Shown in pieces: positions 16,788 to 25,157 of a stretch of DNA of 44,171 nucleotides; position 1 is the first letter of the stretch, and each line of letters starts with the position of its first letter. The DNA is from JBPBQZ01 sp050955105 (lineage in GTDB: Bacteria > Pseudomonadota > Gammaproteobacteria > Burkholderiales > Burkholderiaceae). The notes under the pieces are model-generated. The model was given only the letters and a program-made list of their open reading frames with translations. It was not told the DNA's origin and ran no database searches. The translations under genes and the position numbers were made by a program. The stretch is taken from positions 1 to 44,171 of the forward strand of contig JBPBQZ010000092.1 in assembly GCA_050955105.1 (NCBI GenBank). Direction: 5' to 3'.

Positions 16788-16805
16788 TGCCGCAGCGCTG
16801 CGGCA
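16788..16805. repeat. 18-base perfect palindrome between efeM and the acyl-CoA synthetase
   Basis: TGCCGCAGCGCTGCGGCA is its own reverse complement. It lies about 115 bases after efeM and 120 before the next gene. There is no downstream T run on either strand, so it is not a classic terminator; it may be a regulator site or a weak hairpin. Confidence 0.45.
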
Positions 16806-16885
16806 CAGCAGTCTCGTTCCATTTGCGCAATCCGGCCTGGGTAAACCTGCGTATGGACCCGCCTTGAGGCCGATATACAATCGTC

Positions 16886-16907
16886 AAATACGAACGTATA
16901 TTTTGTC
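16886..16907 (+). promoter_or_regulatory. Probable operator of the acyl-CoA synthetase operon
   Basis: A perfect inverted repeat ATACG-AA-CGTAT at 16888-16899, set in A+T-rich flanks (AAATACG and CGTATATTTTG), lies 27 bases before the synthetase ATG, where it would overlap the promoter. The TetR gene that follows this operon on the opposite strand is the natural candidate to bind it. Confidence 0.45.
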
Positions 16908-16926
16908 GCAAGAAGGAACAGCTCCC

Positions 16927-18666
16927 ATGCAACAGGATATTTTCAGAGCCATCAACCAGCACGCCAGGGAACGCGCGGACGCCATCGCGGTAGCCAACTA
17001 CGACGAACCGGTTGCCTACACATGGCGTGAATATCTTCAGGCTGTCCATCACGTACGCGCGCAACTGGCCAAGGCTGACATTGTTGCGGGCGATCGCGTG
17101 GCATTACTCACCGTCAATCGCGCCGAGTTCTTTATCCTGGATACCGCCCTGCTGAGCGCGGGTGCCATCCCTGTATCGATCTATCACACCAGCGCGCCCG
17201 GACAGATCGCCGCGACCATGCGTCACTGCGGCGCCAAACTTCTCATCGCCGAGCCGCAGTTCATCCCGCTCGCAAAAGCCGTGCAGGAATTGCCTGACTG
17301 TCCGGCGACGCACTTCGCGATACTGGACACAACCGTTGACCCGGCGCGCACCGATACAGGCTGGCCGCGCATCGATCCGATGCCCGCGACCAGCGCGCGG
17401 GAGCCTGAACCGCTAGTCGAATCATTGCATGACGCCAGCGTCCTCACGCTGGTCTATACCTCAGGCAGCGGCGGGGAGTCCAAGGCGGTGCCGCTCCTTT
17501 CACGCGCTGTGGTATCAAACGCCCGCGCCATGGCTACGGCTTTTGCCGATTCGAAGCGCGGCGTAGTCATTTGCTACCTGCCGCTATCGCACACGGGTGG
17601 TCGCTTCAACAGCTATTACATGACCTTGTTGCGCGGCGACCAAGTGGTGTGCGTGCCCGACTATGGACGCACCCTGGATGCGCACAAACAGCACGCCCCG
17701 AGCTGGTTCTTCGCGGTGCCGCGCATCTGGGAAAAGATCCTCGACGAGGCAATGGCCATCGTGCGCGCCTCCGCCAATTTAAGCGAATGTTTCGAGCGCA
17801 ACCTGAGGTGGATTCGTTCATTCACCGATGCCGGCCATGCGGTGCCGTTCAGGCAAGCACTCGACGCTGGACGCTTCGTCCCGTTGACGCAGGTGCGCCA
17901 GGCCCTCGGTTTGCAGAATGTCGACTGGGCGGGCGTTGCCACCGCGCCCAGCGGTCGAGACATGCTCGAGTCGATGATGGCGCTCGGCATTGAGCTGTAC
18001 GACGGCTGGGGCATGACCGAATGCCTCTATGCCACCGCAAATCCACCCGGCGCCGTGAAGATCGGCACGGTCGGCAAGCCGCTTCCGGGCATGCGCATCG
18101 AGATTGCGACCGACGGCGAGATCCTGGTGTCAGGCGGCTCGGTGTACCCCGGCTACTTCGGCGCCCCGCAAAGCGCCGATGGTGCACCGGCGCAACCGCT
18201 GTACACCGGCGACCTGGGTGCCTTCGACGCGGACGGATACCTGCGCATCACGGGCCGCAAGAAGGAAATCATCATCAATAGCGCCGGCAAGAATATGGTG
18301 CCGGCCAATATCGAGATGGCTTTCGCCGGCCGTAGTCCGCTGATCGAGCGGCTCATCGTCGTGGGCGATGCGCGTCCCTACAATGTCGCGTTGGTGCAGA
18401 TCGCGCCCGAGGCCTACCGGGCCTGGCGACAACAGGACCCCGCAGGTGAGCCAGACACCGCGGCGCTGGAGCGCCTGCGGGCCGCGTTGCAACCCGCCAT
18501 AGAAGCCGGCAATCGAATGCTGTCGCGCGTTGAGCAGATAAAGAAATGGATGCCCGTCTTCGATCAATGGGAGCCCGGCGGCCTGGAACTAACGCCCACC
18601 CTGAAGTTGCGGCGTGCGAATGTCCTCAACCGTTACGCAGCGTTGATCGAGCGGCTCTATGCCTGA
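16927..18666 (+). CDS. AMP-forming acyl-CoA synthetase
   Basis: A 579-residue member of the ANL adenylate-forming superfamily, closest in style to long-chain/medium-chain acyl-CoA synthetases. The P-loop is at about 177-187 (YTSGSGGESKA, less usual than TSGTTG.PK), the A5 motif is GMTE near residue 361, YTGDLG and GRKKEIIINSAGKNMVP form the hinge, and the catalytic C-terminal Lys is in LTPTLKLRR near residue 563. It would activate a carboxylic acid to its CoA thioester with ATP. ATG at 16927 is preceded by AAGGAA. The next gene overlaps by eight bases, so the hydratase-like protein probably acts on the same substrate. Confidence 0.9.
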   Translation: MQQDIFRAINQHARERADAIAVANYDEPVAYTWREYLQAVHHVRAQLAKADIVAGDRVALLTVNRAEFFILDTALLSAGAIPVSIYHTSAPGQIAATMRHCGAKLLIAEPQFIPLAKAVQELPDCPATHFAILDTTVDPARTDTGWPRIDPMPATSAREPEPLVESLHDASVLTLVYTSGSGGESKAVPLLSRAVVSNARAMATAFADSKRGVVICYLPLSHTGGRFNSYYMTLLRGDQVVCVPDYGRTLDAHKQHAPSWFFAVPRIWEKILDEAMAIVRASANLSECFERNLRWIRSFTDAGHAVPFRQALDAGRFVPLTQVRQALGLQNVDWAGVATAPSGRDMLESMMALGIELYDGWGMTECLYATANPPGAVKIGTVGKPLPGMRIEIATDGEILVSGGSVYPGYFGAPQSADGAPAQPLYTGDLGAFDADGYLRITGRKKEIIINSAGKNMVPANIEMAFAGRSPLIERLIVVGDARPYNVALVQIAPEAYRAWRQQDPAGEPDTAALERLRAALQPAIEAGNRMLSRVEQIKKWMPVFDQWEPGGLELTPTLKLRRANVLNRYAALIERLYA

Positions 18667-19555
18667 CACGAACCCTGAACATACGAGAACGGCACTGTCG
18701 CAGGGCGATTGGCGCGGTCTGCCGATTGGCAGCGTGCTCGAGCGCCGGCAGTTGACCGTCAGTCCCCAACGCCTGCGAGATTATTTCTACGGCTCGGGCT
18801 GGCCGCTGTCGAACCGCGCCGCTGGCGAACGCTTGCATGGCAGACTCGTCGCGCCGCCTTCGCTGCTGTTTTTCGAGCCCGCGCGGTTTGACACGTTTGT
18901 TCAGGCAATGGGAGAGCGACCGGGCTTGAACACCGAAAACCGATGGGAATATTACGCGCCGCTGCGTGTGGGCGAGCCGCTCACACTCGAACTTCAGCTC
19001 GGCCAACGCTGGATCAAGCGAGCGTACGAATACGCTGAATTCGTCATGGACGCCTTCGCCGCAGATGGCCAACGCGTCGCACGCGGTACGTTTGTCGAGG
19101 CGTGGCAACTGGACGTGCCGGCACCACAGGCAAGGAACGACAGCGCCGCCGCTACGCGCCGCCCAAGCGCGGCGCGCTCGCCTGCGGCGGCGCCATACGC
19201 CGTGCAAACCGTGCATTTCTCGCTCGCCATGTCGATGGCCATCTCAGGCCCCGGCGATTTCCACACCGACAAGAATATCGCCCAGGCCTGGGGCTATCCG
19301 GCGCCGGTACTGGCCGGACCGCAGTTCGTCGTCTGCGTCGCCGAGCGCATGCGCGACATCCTGGGTGCCGATTTCTGGACACGCGGCAAGCTGCAACTCA
19401 AGTTGATCCGACCGGTATTCGTCGACTCGGATGTCGAAGTCGCGCTCTTCGACAATTCGTCGCACCGCACCGACGCAACGCCCGACTTCGAAATTCAGTT
19501 GCGCGCGGGCGGCGTCCTGTCTTCGCTTGCCAGCGCCGCACTGCGGACCGATTGA
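18659..19555 (+). CDS. Double-hotdog MaoC-like acyl-CoA hydratase
   Basis: A 298-residue protein with two hotdog-like halves. The second half has the hydratase signature GPGDFHTDKNIAQAWGYP (residues 198-215) with the catalytic Asp200 and His202, followed by APVLAGPQ. The first half is degenerate, as in double-hotdog (R)-specific enoyl-CoA or mesaconyl-CoA hydratases. The two halves are linked by an Ala/Arg-rich stretch near 155-180. Its ATG overlaps the synthetase stop (ATGCCTGA), so expression is coupled. Likely reaction: reversible hydration of an enoyl-CoA made downstream of the synthetase; no dehydrogenase or thiolase is nearby. Confidence 0.8.
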   Translation: MPDTNPEHTRTALSQGDWRGLPIGSVLERRQLTVSPQRLRDYFYGSGWPLSNRAAGERLHGRLVAPPSLLFFEPARFDTFVQAMGERPGLNTENRWEYYAPLRVGEPLTLELQLGQRWIKRAYEYAEFVMDAFAADGQRVARGTFVEAWQLDVPAPQARNDSAAATRRPSAARSPAAAPYAVQTVHFSLAMSMAISGPGDFHTDKNIAQAWGYPAPVLAGPQFVVCVAERMRDILGADFWTRGKLQLKLIRPVFVDSDVEVALFDNSSHRTDATPDFEIQLRAGGVLSSLASAALRTD

Positions 19556-19559
19556 TCGA

Positions 19560-20255
19560 TCAAAGAACCGGCGCCGCCAGCATGGCAATCATGCATGCGG
19601 CAAAATTCGCGTAAGCGTCGCACGCCAGCCATAGGCTGTCGGAACGGACGCCCGCGAAAGTGGCCGCCTCATGGGCGGCATTGAAAGCCGTCATGGACCA
19701 GAACAAGAACACCAACCGCTGCTTGACGACCGGCTCGGGCAAAAAATCCAGGCGCGCCCTGATGCGTGCGAGCGCGTCGTCATAGTCATGCAAGCCCTCG
19801 GCCTTCACCAGTGCGCGCACGTGGCTCAGGCGCGACTGCAGCGACATGGCGAGAAACCTCGATGTATAGCTCTCCGCAGCGCCCGCCACGTTCAGGCGCT
19901 GGCTTTCCATCAGGGCGCTGACAATCGCTGACAGGCCGGCGTCTTCGGGAACCTGCCGCATCGTTTCGGCGCAGCGCGCATTGAGCTTGCGCAAGGCGCC
20001 GACGATCAGCGTATCGATCAGGTCTTGCTTGGAGCGAAAGTAGTAGTTGAATGTGCCGGCATTGTTGAGCTTCGCCTCACGCGCGATGTCGCGCACCGAC
20101 ACGCCATCCAGACCATGCAGCGCAAAAAGACGCTCCGCCGCCTGTAGCATGCGTGCGCTGGAAGTTTCCGGCTCGCGGTGCGCGGCGTCTGTCGCGTTCG
20201 CGGAGCGCGCACGTGCGCGCGGCAACGAGGAGCGGATTTTGACAGTTTCTTTCAT
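19560..20255 (-). CDS. TetR-family transcriptional regulator
   Basis: A 231-residue TetR regulator. Residues about 36-85 form the DNA-binding domain (MLQAAERLFALHGLDGVSVR, then REAKLNNAGTFNYYFRSKQD), and the remainder is the ligand-binding helical domain, ending in the type seen in regulators of fatty-acid-related genes. It is convergent with the hydratase gene (four-base gap) and divergent from the CmcJ-like gene at 20573, so it could control either or both. ATG at 20255 is preferred to a TTG nine bases upstream. Confidence 0.9.
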   Translation of the reverse strand: MKETVKIRSSLPRARARSANATDAAHREPETSSARMLQAAERLFALHGLDGVSVRDIAREAKLNNAGTFNYYFRSKQDLIDTLIVGALRKLNARCAETMRQVPEDAGLSAIVSALMESQRLNVAGAAESYTSRFLAMSLQSRLSHVRALVKAEGLHDYDDALARIRARLDFLPEPVVKQRLVFLFWSMTAFNAAHEAATFAGVRSDSLWLACDAYANFAACMIAMLAAPVL

Positions 20256-20372
20256 GCGGTTCAAAACAAGCCTGATGAATGTTTATTGCCGGTGCACAGC
20301 GCTACCGCGATTTTGCAGCAAGATGCCCATTGGCCCCACGCTTTACTCGCCATCAATCATCGACGCGCCGCA

Positions 20373-20424
20373 GCGCTACGCAAAGCTAAAGGGTAGCGCA
20401 GCCAGGCGGGTTCGATCGCCTGGC
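20373..20424. repeat. Two adjacent hairpins in the tetR/cmcJ-like intergenic region
   Basis: GCGCTAC at 20373-20379 pairs with GTAGCGC at 20393-20399, and right after it GCCAGGCG (20401-20408) pairs with CGCCTGGC (20417-20424). Both are perfect. They sit midway in the 317 bases between the TetR gene and the divergent oxygenase gene; the rest of this gap shows nothing else I can support. Possible roles are a double operator or a mRNA leader structure. Confidence 0.5.
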
Positions 20425-20572
20425 GCCACCGCATTCCTTGCATGCATGCGAAGCGGCCGATAAATCGCTTGAGGCTCACGCCGGGGCAGGATCCAATCCA
20501 TAGCAGAGAGCTGCGCGGCAAGGCAAAAAATTGCTCCCGCCTGCCCAGCGGCTCGAACTATTGGAGCCATCA

Positions 20573-21451
20573 ATGATCACGACCTCACAACCCCTGCATG
20601 CTAGTCCCGTCGCGCTTCAATCTCGTCCCGCCGTCGTAGCTGGCCTGAATTACCTGGCGCCCACGCAAGAGCGTCCCTGCAGCTACGCCTACGAACCCCC
20701 TCCCGGCGTTCCATGGGAGAACTGCCAATACGAGCTCAGGCAGATGGCGATCGCCGATGCGCGCGCGGTAGCACACCGGCCCGCCATCGACCGCGAAGGC
20801 TTCGAATTGTGGGATGCGCCCACCTCGGTTCAGGACTTCGAGGATGAGGAAGAAGTCAGAGCCACCTACTATCGCGAAGCTGCCGAACTCGCATTGGCCG
20901 TGACCGGCGCGCAACACGCCCACGTCTTCGACCATCTGGTGCGGCGCCGCGAACGGGACCGCGCCGCGCTCTCTTTCGGCCGCCGGGATACGGATGGGCG
21001 AGCAGCCGCCAACGGCCGCATCCACAGCGACTACACCGAGTCATCTGGACGCAAGCGGCTTGCACTGGTATTGAGCGACCCAGAGGCGGCAGCCGGCGTC
21101 AAACGCTACGCCATCGTCAATCTCTGGCGCTCGATCAAAGGGCCGGTACTGGACACGCCCTTGGCCGTGTGCGACGCCCGTACCTTGATGATCGCCGACC
21201 TGATAACGAGCGAGGTGCGCTATCCGGGTCGCGTCGGAGAGATCTATCACGTCGTCCATTCGCCGCTGCATCGCTGGTCCTATTATTCCGCGATGGATCG
21301 GCATGAGGCGCTGGTGTTCAAGCAGTACGATTCGCAAATCAGCGGCGTCGCGCGCTTCGTGCCGCATGCCGCCTTCGATCACCCCGACATGCCGCCGGAC
21401 GCGCCGCTGCGCGAGAGCATCGAACTGCGCTGCCTGGTTGTTTACGAATGA
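20573..21451 (+). CDS. CmcJ/NvfI-family oxidoreductase
   Basis: A 292-residue protein of the CmcJ/NvfI/AsaB-like family, distantly related to iron/2-oxoglutarate oxygenases. The conserved blocks are HSDYT (His151, Asp153), NLWRSI, WSYYSAMDRHEALVFKQYDS (235-254) and PHAAFDHP (His265), consistent with a two-His-one-carboxylate iron site. ATG at 20573 has TTGGAG nine bases upstream. The following isomerase-like gene begins where this one ends, so they share an mRNA. Members hydroxylate or otherwise modify small secondary-metabolite or aromatic substrates; the substrate here is unknown. Confidence 0.82.
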   Translation: MITTSQPLHASPVALQSRPAVVAGLNYLAPTQERPCSYAYEPPPGVPWENCQYELRQMAIADARAVAHRPAIDREGFELWDAPTSVQDFEDEEEVRATYYREAAELALAVTGAQHAHVFDHLVRRRERDRAALSFGRRDTDGRAAANGRIHSDYTESSGRKRLALVLSDPEAAAGVKRYAIVNLWRSIKGPVLDTPLAVCDARTLMIADLITSEVRYPGRVGEIYHVVHSPLHRWSYYSAMDRHEALVFKQYDSQISGVARFVPHAAFDHPDMPPDAPLRESIELRCLVVYE

Positions 21452-21465
21452 AGGAATCGACCACC

Positions 21466-22113
21466 ATGAACGCCGCTGTTGCCCACTCATCGGCACCCGT
21501 CATCGAATTCTGGTTCGACTTCGGCAGCAACTACAGCTACCTCAGCATGATGCGCATCGAGGAGGCCGCCGCACGCGCGGGCGTATCGATACGCTGGAAG
21601 CCCTTCCTTCTGGGGCCGATTTTCCAGTCGTTCGGCTGGGAGACATCGCCCTTCGTGCTACAGAAAGCCAAGGGTGACTACGTGTGGCACGACATGACGC
21701 GCGAATGCCGGAAATACGGCCTGGCATGGCGCAAGCCCACGACGTTCCCGCGAACCGCGCTGCTGCCGCTGCGCGTAGCGATCTGGGGTGCCGAGCAAGA
21801 TTGGATCGGCGCCTTCTGCCGGCGCATCATGTCACTCAACTTCGCGGAAGATCGCGACATCGACCAGCACGAGGTGGTGGCCGAAGTTCTTATGCAACTC
21901 GGCCTGCCGGCGCGAAAGATCCTCGACGCCGCGCAGTCAGACGCCAATAAGCTCAAGCTGCGCGAACAAACAGAAATCGCCACAGCCAAAGGAATCTTCG
22001 GCGCGCCCACCTTCTTCGTGAGCGACGAGATGTTCTGGGGCAACGACCGCTTGGCCGATGCGCTGGCCGAATGCGCCTCGATCACGGCTGTGCCGCCCGC
22101 ACCTCGGATTTGA
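21466..22113 (+). CDS. 2-hydroxychromene-2-carboxylate isomerase-like (DsbA-fold) protein
   Basis: A 215-residue kappa-class GST/HCCA-isomerase protein. The N-terminal FWFDFGSNYSYLS motif carries the glutathione-binding Ser21, and the C-terminal GIFGAPTFFVSDEMFWGNDR contains the cis-Pro loop and the family FWG.DRL signature. NahD-type relatives isomerise a bicyclic intermediate in naphthalene catabolism using glutathione. Two ATGs are possible: 21448, overlapping the preceding stop, or 21466, which has AAGGA ten bases upstream and is chosen. The tail overlaps the convergent LysR gene by 32 bases. Confidence 0.87.
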   Translation: MNAAVAHSSAPVIEFWFDFGSNYSYLSMMRIEEAAARAGVSIRWKPFLLGPIFQSFGWETSPFVLQKAKGDYVWHDMTRECRKYGLAWRKPTTFPRTALLPLRVAIWGAEQDWIGAFCRRIMSLNFAEDRDIDQHEVVAEVLMQLGLPARKILDAAQSDANKLKLREQTEIATAKGIFGAPTFFVSDEMFWGNDRLADALAECASITAVPPAPRI

Positions 22114-22999
22114 TCCACGCCGCCACGCGGCGCACATCCTCGCGCGGATGATCATCCGCCTGGATAAGCCAATAAGCATGCGTCGTTTCCGAATTGTGGC
22201 GAGGCGGAGCGACGCGCACCAGCCGACCTTCGTCGAGCAGAGGCTGAATCAGTTCAAGTCTTCCGAGGGCCACGCCCTGCCCGGCCAGCGCGGCCTGGAT
22301 CACCTGATCGTACTGGTTGAAGCGCAGGAAGGCATGCGGCTTGGCATCCGCCCACCCCACCGCATCGAGCCAGTCGCTCCATTGCAGCCAGGGATGCTGC
22401 GGATCGTCGAATTCCAGCAGGTTCAGCTTCGACAATGCTGGCGCCGAGCGCAACGATTTCAGGCCTAGCGATGGATGCGCAACCGGCGCGACGGATTCGC
22501 CAAAAAGCCGCATCGCTCCTGCCGGCACTGCCGACGGCGCGGTGTAGCGGATGGCCAGATCGATGCTCTCATTGCGTAGGTCGGCGACGTGGTTGTTCGC
22601 GGAAACGCGCAGATCGACGCCAGGATGCAGTGCCTGAAACCGGCGCAGCCGCGGCAGCAGCCATAGACCGGTCACGCCGATAGTTGCGCTCAGCGTCACC
22701 GGCCGCAACGCGCCCGTGGTGCTGATGTCACCCAGCACGTCCTGCAACTGCTGCACGGCGCCATCGGCGCTGCGGAACAGTCGTTCACCCTCAGCCGTAA
22801 ACGCGATGGATCGATAGCCGCGCACCAGCAGCTTGACCCCCAATTGCTGTTCCAGCGCGCCGATCTGCCGGCTGACCGCCGACTGCGTCAAACACAGATC
22901 CTGCGCGGCGAGCGTGATGCTCATGCGGCGGCCGACCGCGACGAAGCCGCGAATCAGATCCAGCGACGACAGGCGCACGAGTGGCAGTGGCATTCGCAT
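22082..22999 (-). CDS. LysR-family regulator, GcvA-like subgroup
   Basis: A 305-residue LysR protein. The helix-turn-helix lies in residues 12-65 (LIRGFVAVGRRMSITLAAQD, then LTQSAVSRQIGALEQQLGVK), and the ligand domain has the GcvA-subgroup wording SIDLAIRYTAPSAVPAGAMR, later QGVALGRLELIQPLLDEGRL. It is convergent with the isomerase gene, overlapping its end, and upstream of the SDR operon end. It has no adjacent divergent partner, so its target is not evident; the oxygenase/isomerase pair is one candidate. Confidence 0.9.
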   Translation of the reverse strand: MRMPLPLVRLSSLDLIRGFVAVGRRMSITLAAQDLCLTQSAVSRQIGALEQQLGVKLLVRGYRSIAFTAEGERLFRSADGAVQQLQDVLGDISTTGALRPVTLSATIGVTGLWLLPRLRRFQALHPGVDLRVSANNHVADLRNESIDLAIRYTAPSAVPAGAMRLFGESVAPVAHPSLGLKSLRSAPALSKLNLLEFDDPQHPWLQWSDWLDAVGWADAKPHAFLRFNQYDQVIQAALAGQGVALGRLELIQPLLDEGRLVRVAPPRHNSETTHAYWLIQADDHPREDVRRVAAWIKSEVRAAQP

Positions 23000-23046
23000 G
23001 GCGCATGGGATGAGGAGAAAAGATCGATCGAATCACCGGATGGAAA

Positions 23047-23748
23047 TCAGAACTTCTCCACCCACGGCCTGACCTCGAGCTCCCATGACCAGGCGCTGCG
23101 GTGCTGGCGCAGCAGGTCGATATAGGACTGAGCGATAGCGTCGGGATCGAGCGTGCTGTCCGGGTGGTCCGGCGGGTCGAGGCGATGCTCGGCACGTACG
23201 CCGCCATCGACGACGATATGCGCAACATGGATGCCCTGCGGCGCCAACTCGCGCGCCGCACTCTGCGCCAGGCCGCGTAACGCAAACTTGCCCATGGCAA
23301 ATGGAGCCGAGAGTGCGAAGCCCTTCACACCGGCGGTTGCCCCTGTCAGCAAAATGGCACCTTTGCCGGCCGGCACCATGCGCTTGGCCGCCTGCTGCAC
23401 CGCATAGAAAGCGCCCAGTGCGGAGACGGCGATGGCCTTCTCGACCTCGGCCGGATCCAGTTCCGCGAGCGCGCCGCGGACTCGCCCACTGGCGTTATAG
23501 ATCACGACCTCCGGCGCGCCGATGCGCGCCTCGGTCTCCGTGAACAGCCGCTCGACCTGGTCAGCCTCGGCCGCATTGACCGGCAAGGCGATCGCACCCG
23601 TCTGCTTCACCAGCGTAGCAAGCTTGTCGGTATTGCGGGCGGCGATCACGACCGGAATCTCGGCCGCGCGCAGCAGCCGGGTAAGCGACCCGCTTATGCC
23701 GGCCCCCGCGCCGATGATGAGTGCGCTGCGGTAGGGAATGTCGATCAT
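23047..23748 (-). CDS. SDR-like protein with Phe in place of the catalytic Tyr
   Basis: A 233-residue short-chain-dehydrogenase fold protein. The nucleotide-binding GAGAGISGSL is at residues 13-22 and NASG at 85-88, but the YxxxK motif reads FAMGK (Phe150, Lys154). Loss of the tyrosine hydroxyl would abolish the normal proton relay, so the protein may have another chemistry or a non-enzymatic role. I believe this FAMGK form recurs in a proteobacterial SDR subgroup, but that is from memory. The ATG overlaps the stop of the dioxygenase-like gene (ATGA), making it the last gene of a three-gene operon. Confidence 0.85.
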   Translation of the reverse strand: MIDIPYRSALIIGAGAGISGSLTRLLRAAEIPVVIAARNTDKLATLVKQTGAIALPVNAAEADQVERLFTETEARIGAPEVVIYNASGRVRGALAELDPAEVEKAIAVSALGAFYAVQQAAKRMVPAGKGAILLTGATAGVKGFALSAPFAMGKFALRGLAQSAARELAPQGIHVAHIVVDGGVRAEHRLDPPDHPDSTLDPDAIAQSYIDLLRQHRSAWSWELEVRPWVEKF

Positions 23749-24200
23749 GGCTTCACCGTCGGTTGCGTGTTGGGGACGATCTCGGACTCGAGTTCGGCGT
23801 CTTCGTGGTCCGGCAGCGGGCCTGAGTTGATGGCAAGGATTTCGCCCAGCCACATCGCATGGGTCACGTGGTCGGCCTTGGGTTGGCCGGTATTGGGATG
23901 AATCAGCACGGCGAGACCGCGCCGGTTGATCATGAGCCAAGGCACGAAACGAGCGAATTCGGTAACCGGGAAAGCCACTTGATACATCGGTCTCGTATGC
24001 GGCCCGACCAAGCGGTCATGCCAGCGGCCGATCAGCACCGAGAAGCGCTGACCAATTTCCTCACGCAAAAGCTCGGCGACACGGCGCTGTTCCGGACCGT
24101 CGAAATACAGGTGAGCGTGATAGCTGCGGATCGTATCGAGCGGCTGCACGATCTCCAGCTGCCCGGAAACAAGTCCGGGCGCAGAGTGGTTGTCGGGCAT
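23745..24200 (-). CDS. DOPA 4,5-dioxygenase-like protein
   Basis: A 151-residue protein of the DOPA 4,5-dioxygenase family, small extradiol enzymes that cleave catecholic rings. Diagnostic blocks are SYHAHLYF, GRWHDRLVGPH, PMYQVAFPV, FARFVPWLMINRRGLAVLIH and a last HPNTG...DH..HAMWLG; several conserved histidines are kept. ATG at 24200 has AGGA seven bases upstream; ATG 24206 is an alternative. It lies between a GST gene (gap about 50 bases) and an SDR gene (four-base overlap), which suggests turnover of a catechol-derived compound. Confidence 0.85.
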   Translation of the reverse strand: MPDNHSAPGLVSGQLEIVQPLDTIRSYHAHLYFDGPEQRRVAELLREEIGQRFSVLIGRWHDRLVGPHTRPMYQVAFPVTEFARFVPWLMINRRGLAVLIHPNTGQPKADHVTHAMWLGEILAINSGPLPDHEDAELESEIVPNTQPTVKP

Positions 24201-24252
24201 CGGCATATCCTGGCGATTGGTAAGGCTCGGGCGTGAGCGCGGTGAACCCGCC

Positions 24253-24954
24253 TCAGGCATCCATGACTTTACGCAGCGAGGCGCCGATTTGCCCACCGCA
24301 ATAGGCGTCACCGTAGTCCTGCCGCGCCTTGGCGGCCAATTTGGCCAGCGCCGGCAGTTCCGAGATGCGCCGCGTCAATGCTGCCGTCATGGGCGCGGCA
24401 TCCTCAAGAATGGCCTCGATCTTCTGGAACCTGTCGGTCATGGTCGACCACAGGGTGGCTGTTACCACATCGGCGATACCTGGCGCGTCGCCACCCAGTA
24501 AAAATCCAGACTTGGCCTTCAGGCCGTGGCGACGCCCAGTCTCTTCCCAAAACGACATCCACTTTCGCAGGCGCGGGACGAAGTCTTCCCAGCGTTTCTC
24601 CGTCCACATCTCGCGGCCCCCATCGAGCGTAATTTCATCGATCACGTCGTTGGCATCATTGACGATCTTGATGGTCAGCGCGCGCAGCGCAGGCGTCGCG
24701 GGCAGGAGGTTCAGGGTCTCGCCCAGATAAAGAACGATCGCCGGCATTTGCGAGATGGCGAAGTCCGCCTGCTTGTCGATCAGCAGGGGCGGACCCATGA
24801 ACGGGACCGGCGCATCCTTTACCGGCCCGGCCATCAATTTCGAGATCGCCTCGTCGCCGCCCTCGGTCCATGTCTTGCCGGCATAAGCGAGCACCGCGCG
24901 CACGAACTGACCGCGAAACGGTATGGACCAGTAGTAGAGATCGTATTCGGACAT
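24253..24954 (-). CDS. Glutathione S-transferase family protein
   Basis: A 233-residue GST. The N-terminal domain has YYWSIPFRGQFVRAVLAYAG and the glutathione-binding cis-Pro/acidic segment PPLLID...FAISQMPAIVLYLGE. The C-terminal helical domain carries FLLGGDAPGIADVVTATLW, with the N-capping region GIADV. It is the first gene of the GST, dioxygenase-like, SDR operon, so conjugation or isomerisation of an aromatic intermediate is a reasonable guess. Confidence 0.88.
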   Translation of the reverse strand: MSEYDLYYWSIPFRGQFVRAVLAYAGKTWTEGGDEAISKLMAGPVKDAPVPFMGPPLLIDKQADFAISQMPAIVLYLGETLNLLPATPALRALTIKIVNDANDVIDEITLDGGREMWTEKRWEDFVPRLRKWMSFWEETGRRHGLKAKSGFLLGGDAPGIADVVTATLWSTMTDRFQKIEAILEDAAPMTAALTRRISELPALAKLAAKARQDYGDAYCGGQIGASLRKVMDA

Positions 24955-25070
24955 TTCATGCGCTCCTGATCAACGAAGGTAATCAATTGCCATCATAGAC
25001 GACCCGGCCTATCAGTTGCTTGCAGCCACATCGCGCATTCCGCGGTTCGAGCTTGGCATCATTACCCTGT

Positions 25071-25100
25071 TAGTAGTTTTACTATGATGCGATCACTACT
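25071..25100. promoter_or_regulatory. TAGTA-N4-TACTA operator-like repeat
   Basis: A perfect inverted repeat TAGTA-GTTT-TACTA occupies 25071-25084, and a further ACTACT half-site lies at 25095-25100. It is 58-87 bases before the epimerase-like gene at 25158. The motif resembles sites of HxlR-family redox/quinone sensors (TACT/TAGTA half-sites), but no HxlR gene is nearby. Confidence 0.45.
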
Positions 25101-25157
25101 TTAACGGGATGATAAGTAGCCGCATAGTCGACCTCTGACGACCACGGAGACTTCACC

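Noticed and set aside
16927..24954. Classical secondary-metabolite cluster
   Set aside because: There is an ANL enzyme and a CmcJ-like oxygenase, but no carrier protein, ketosynthase, condensation domain or product exporter, so a catabolic or detoxification role is more economical.
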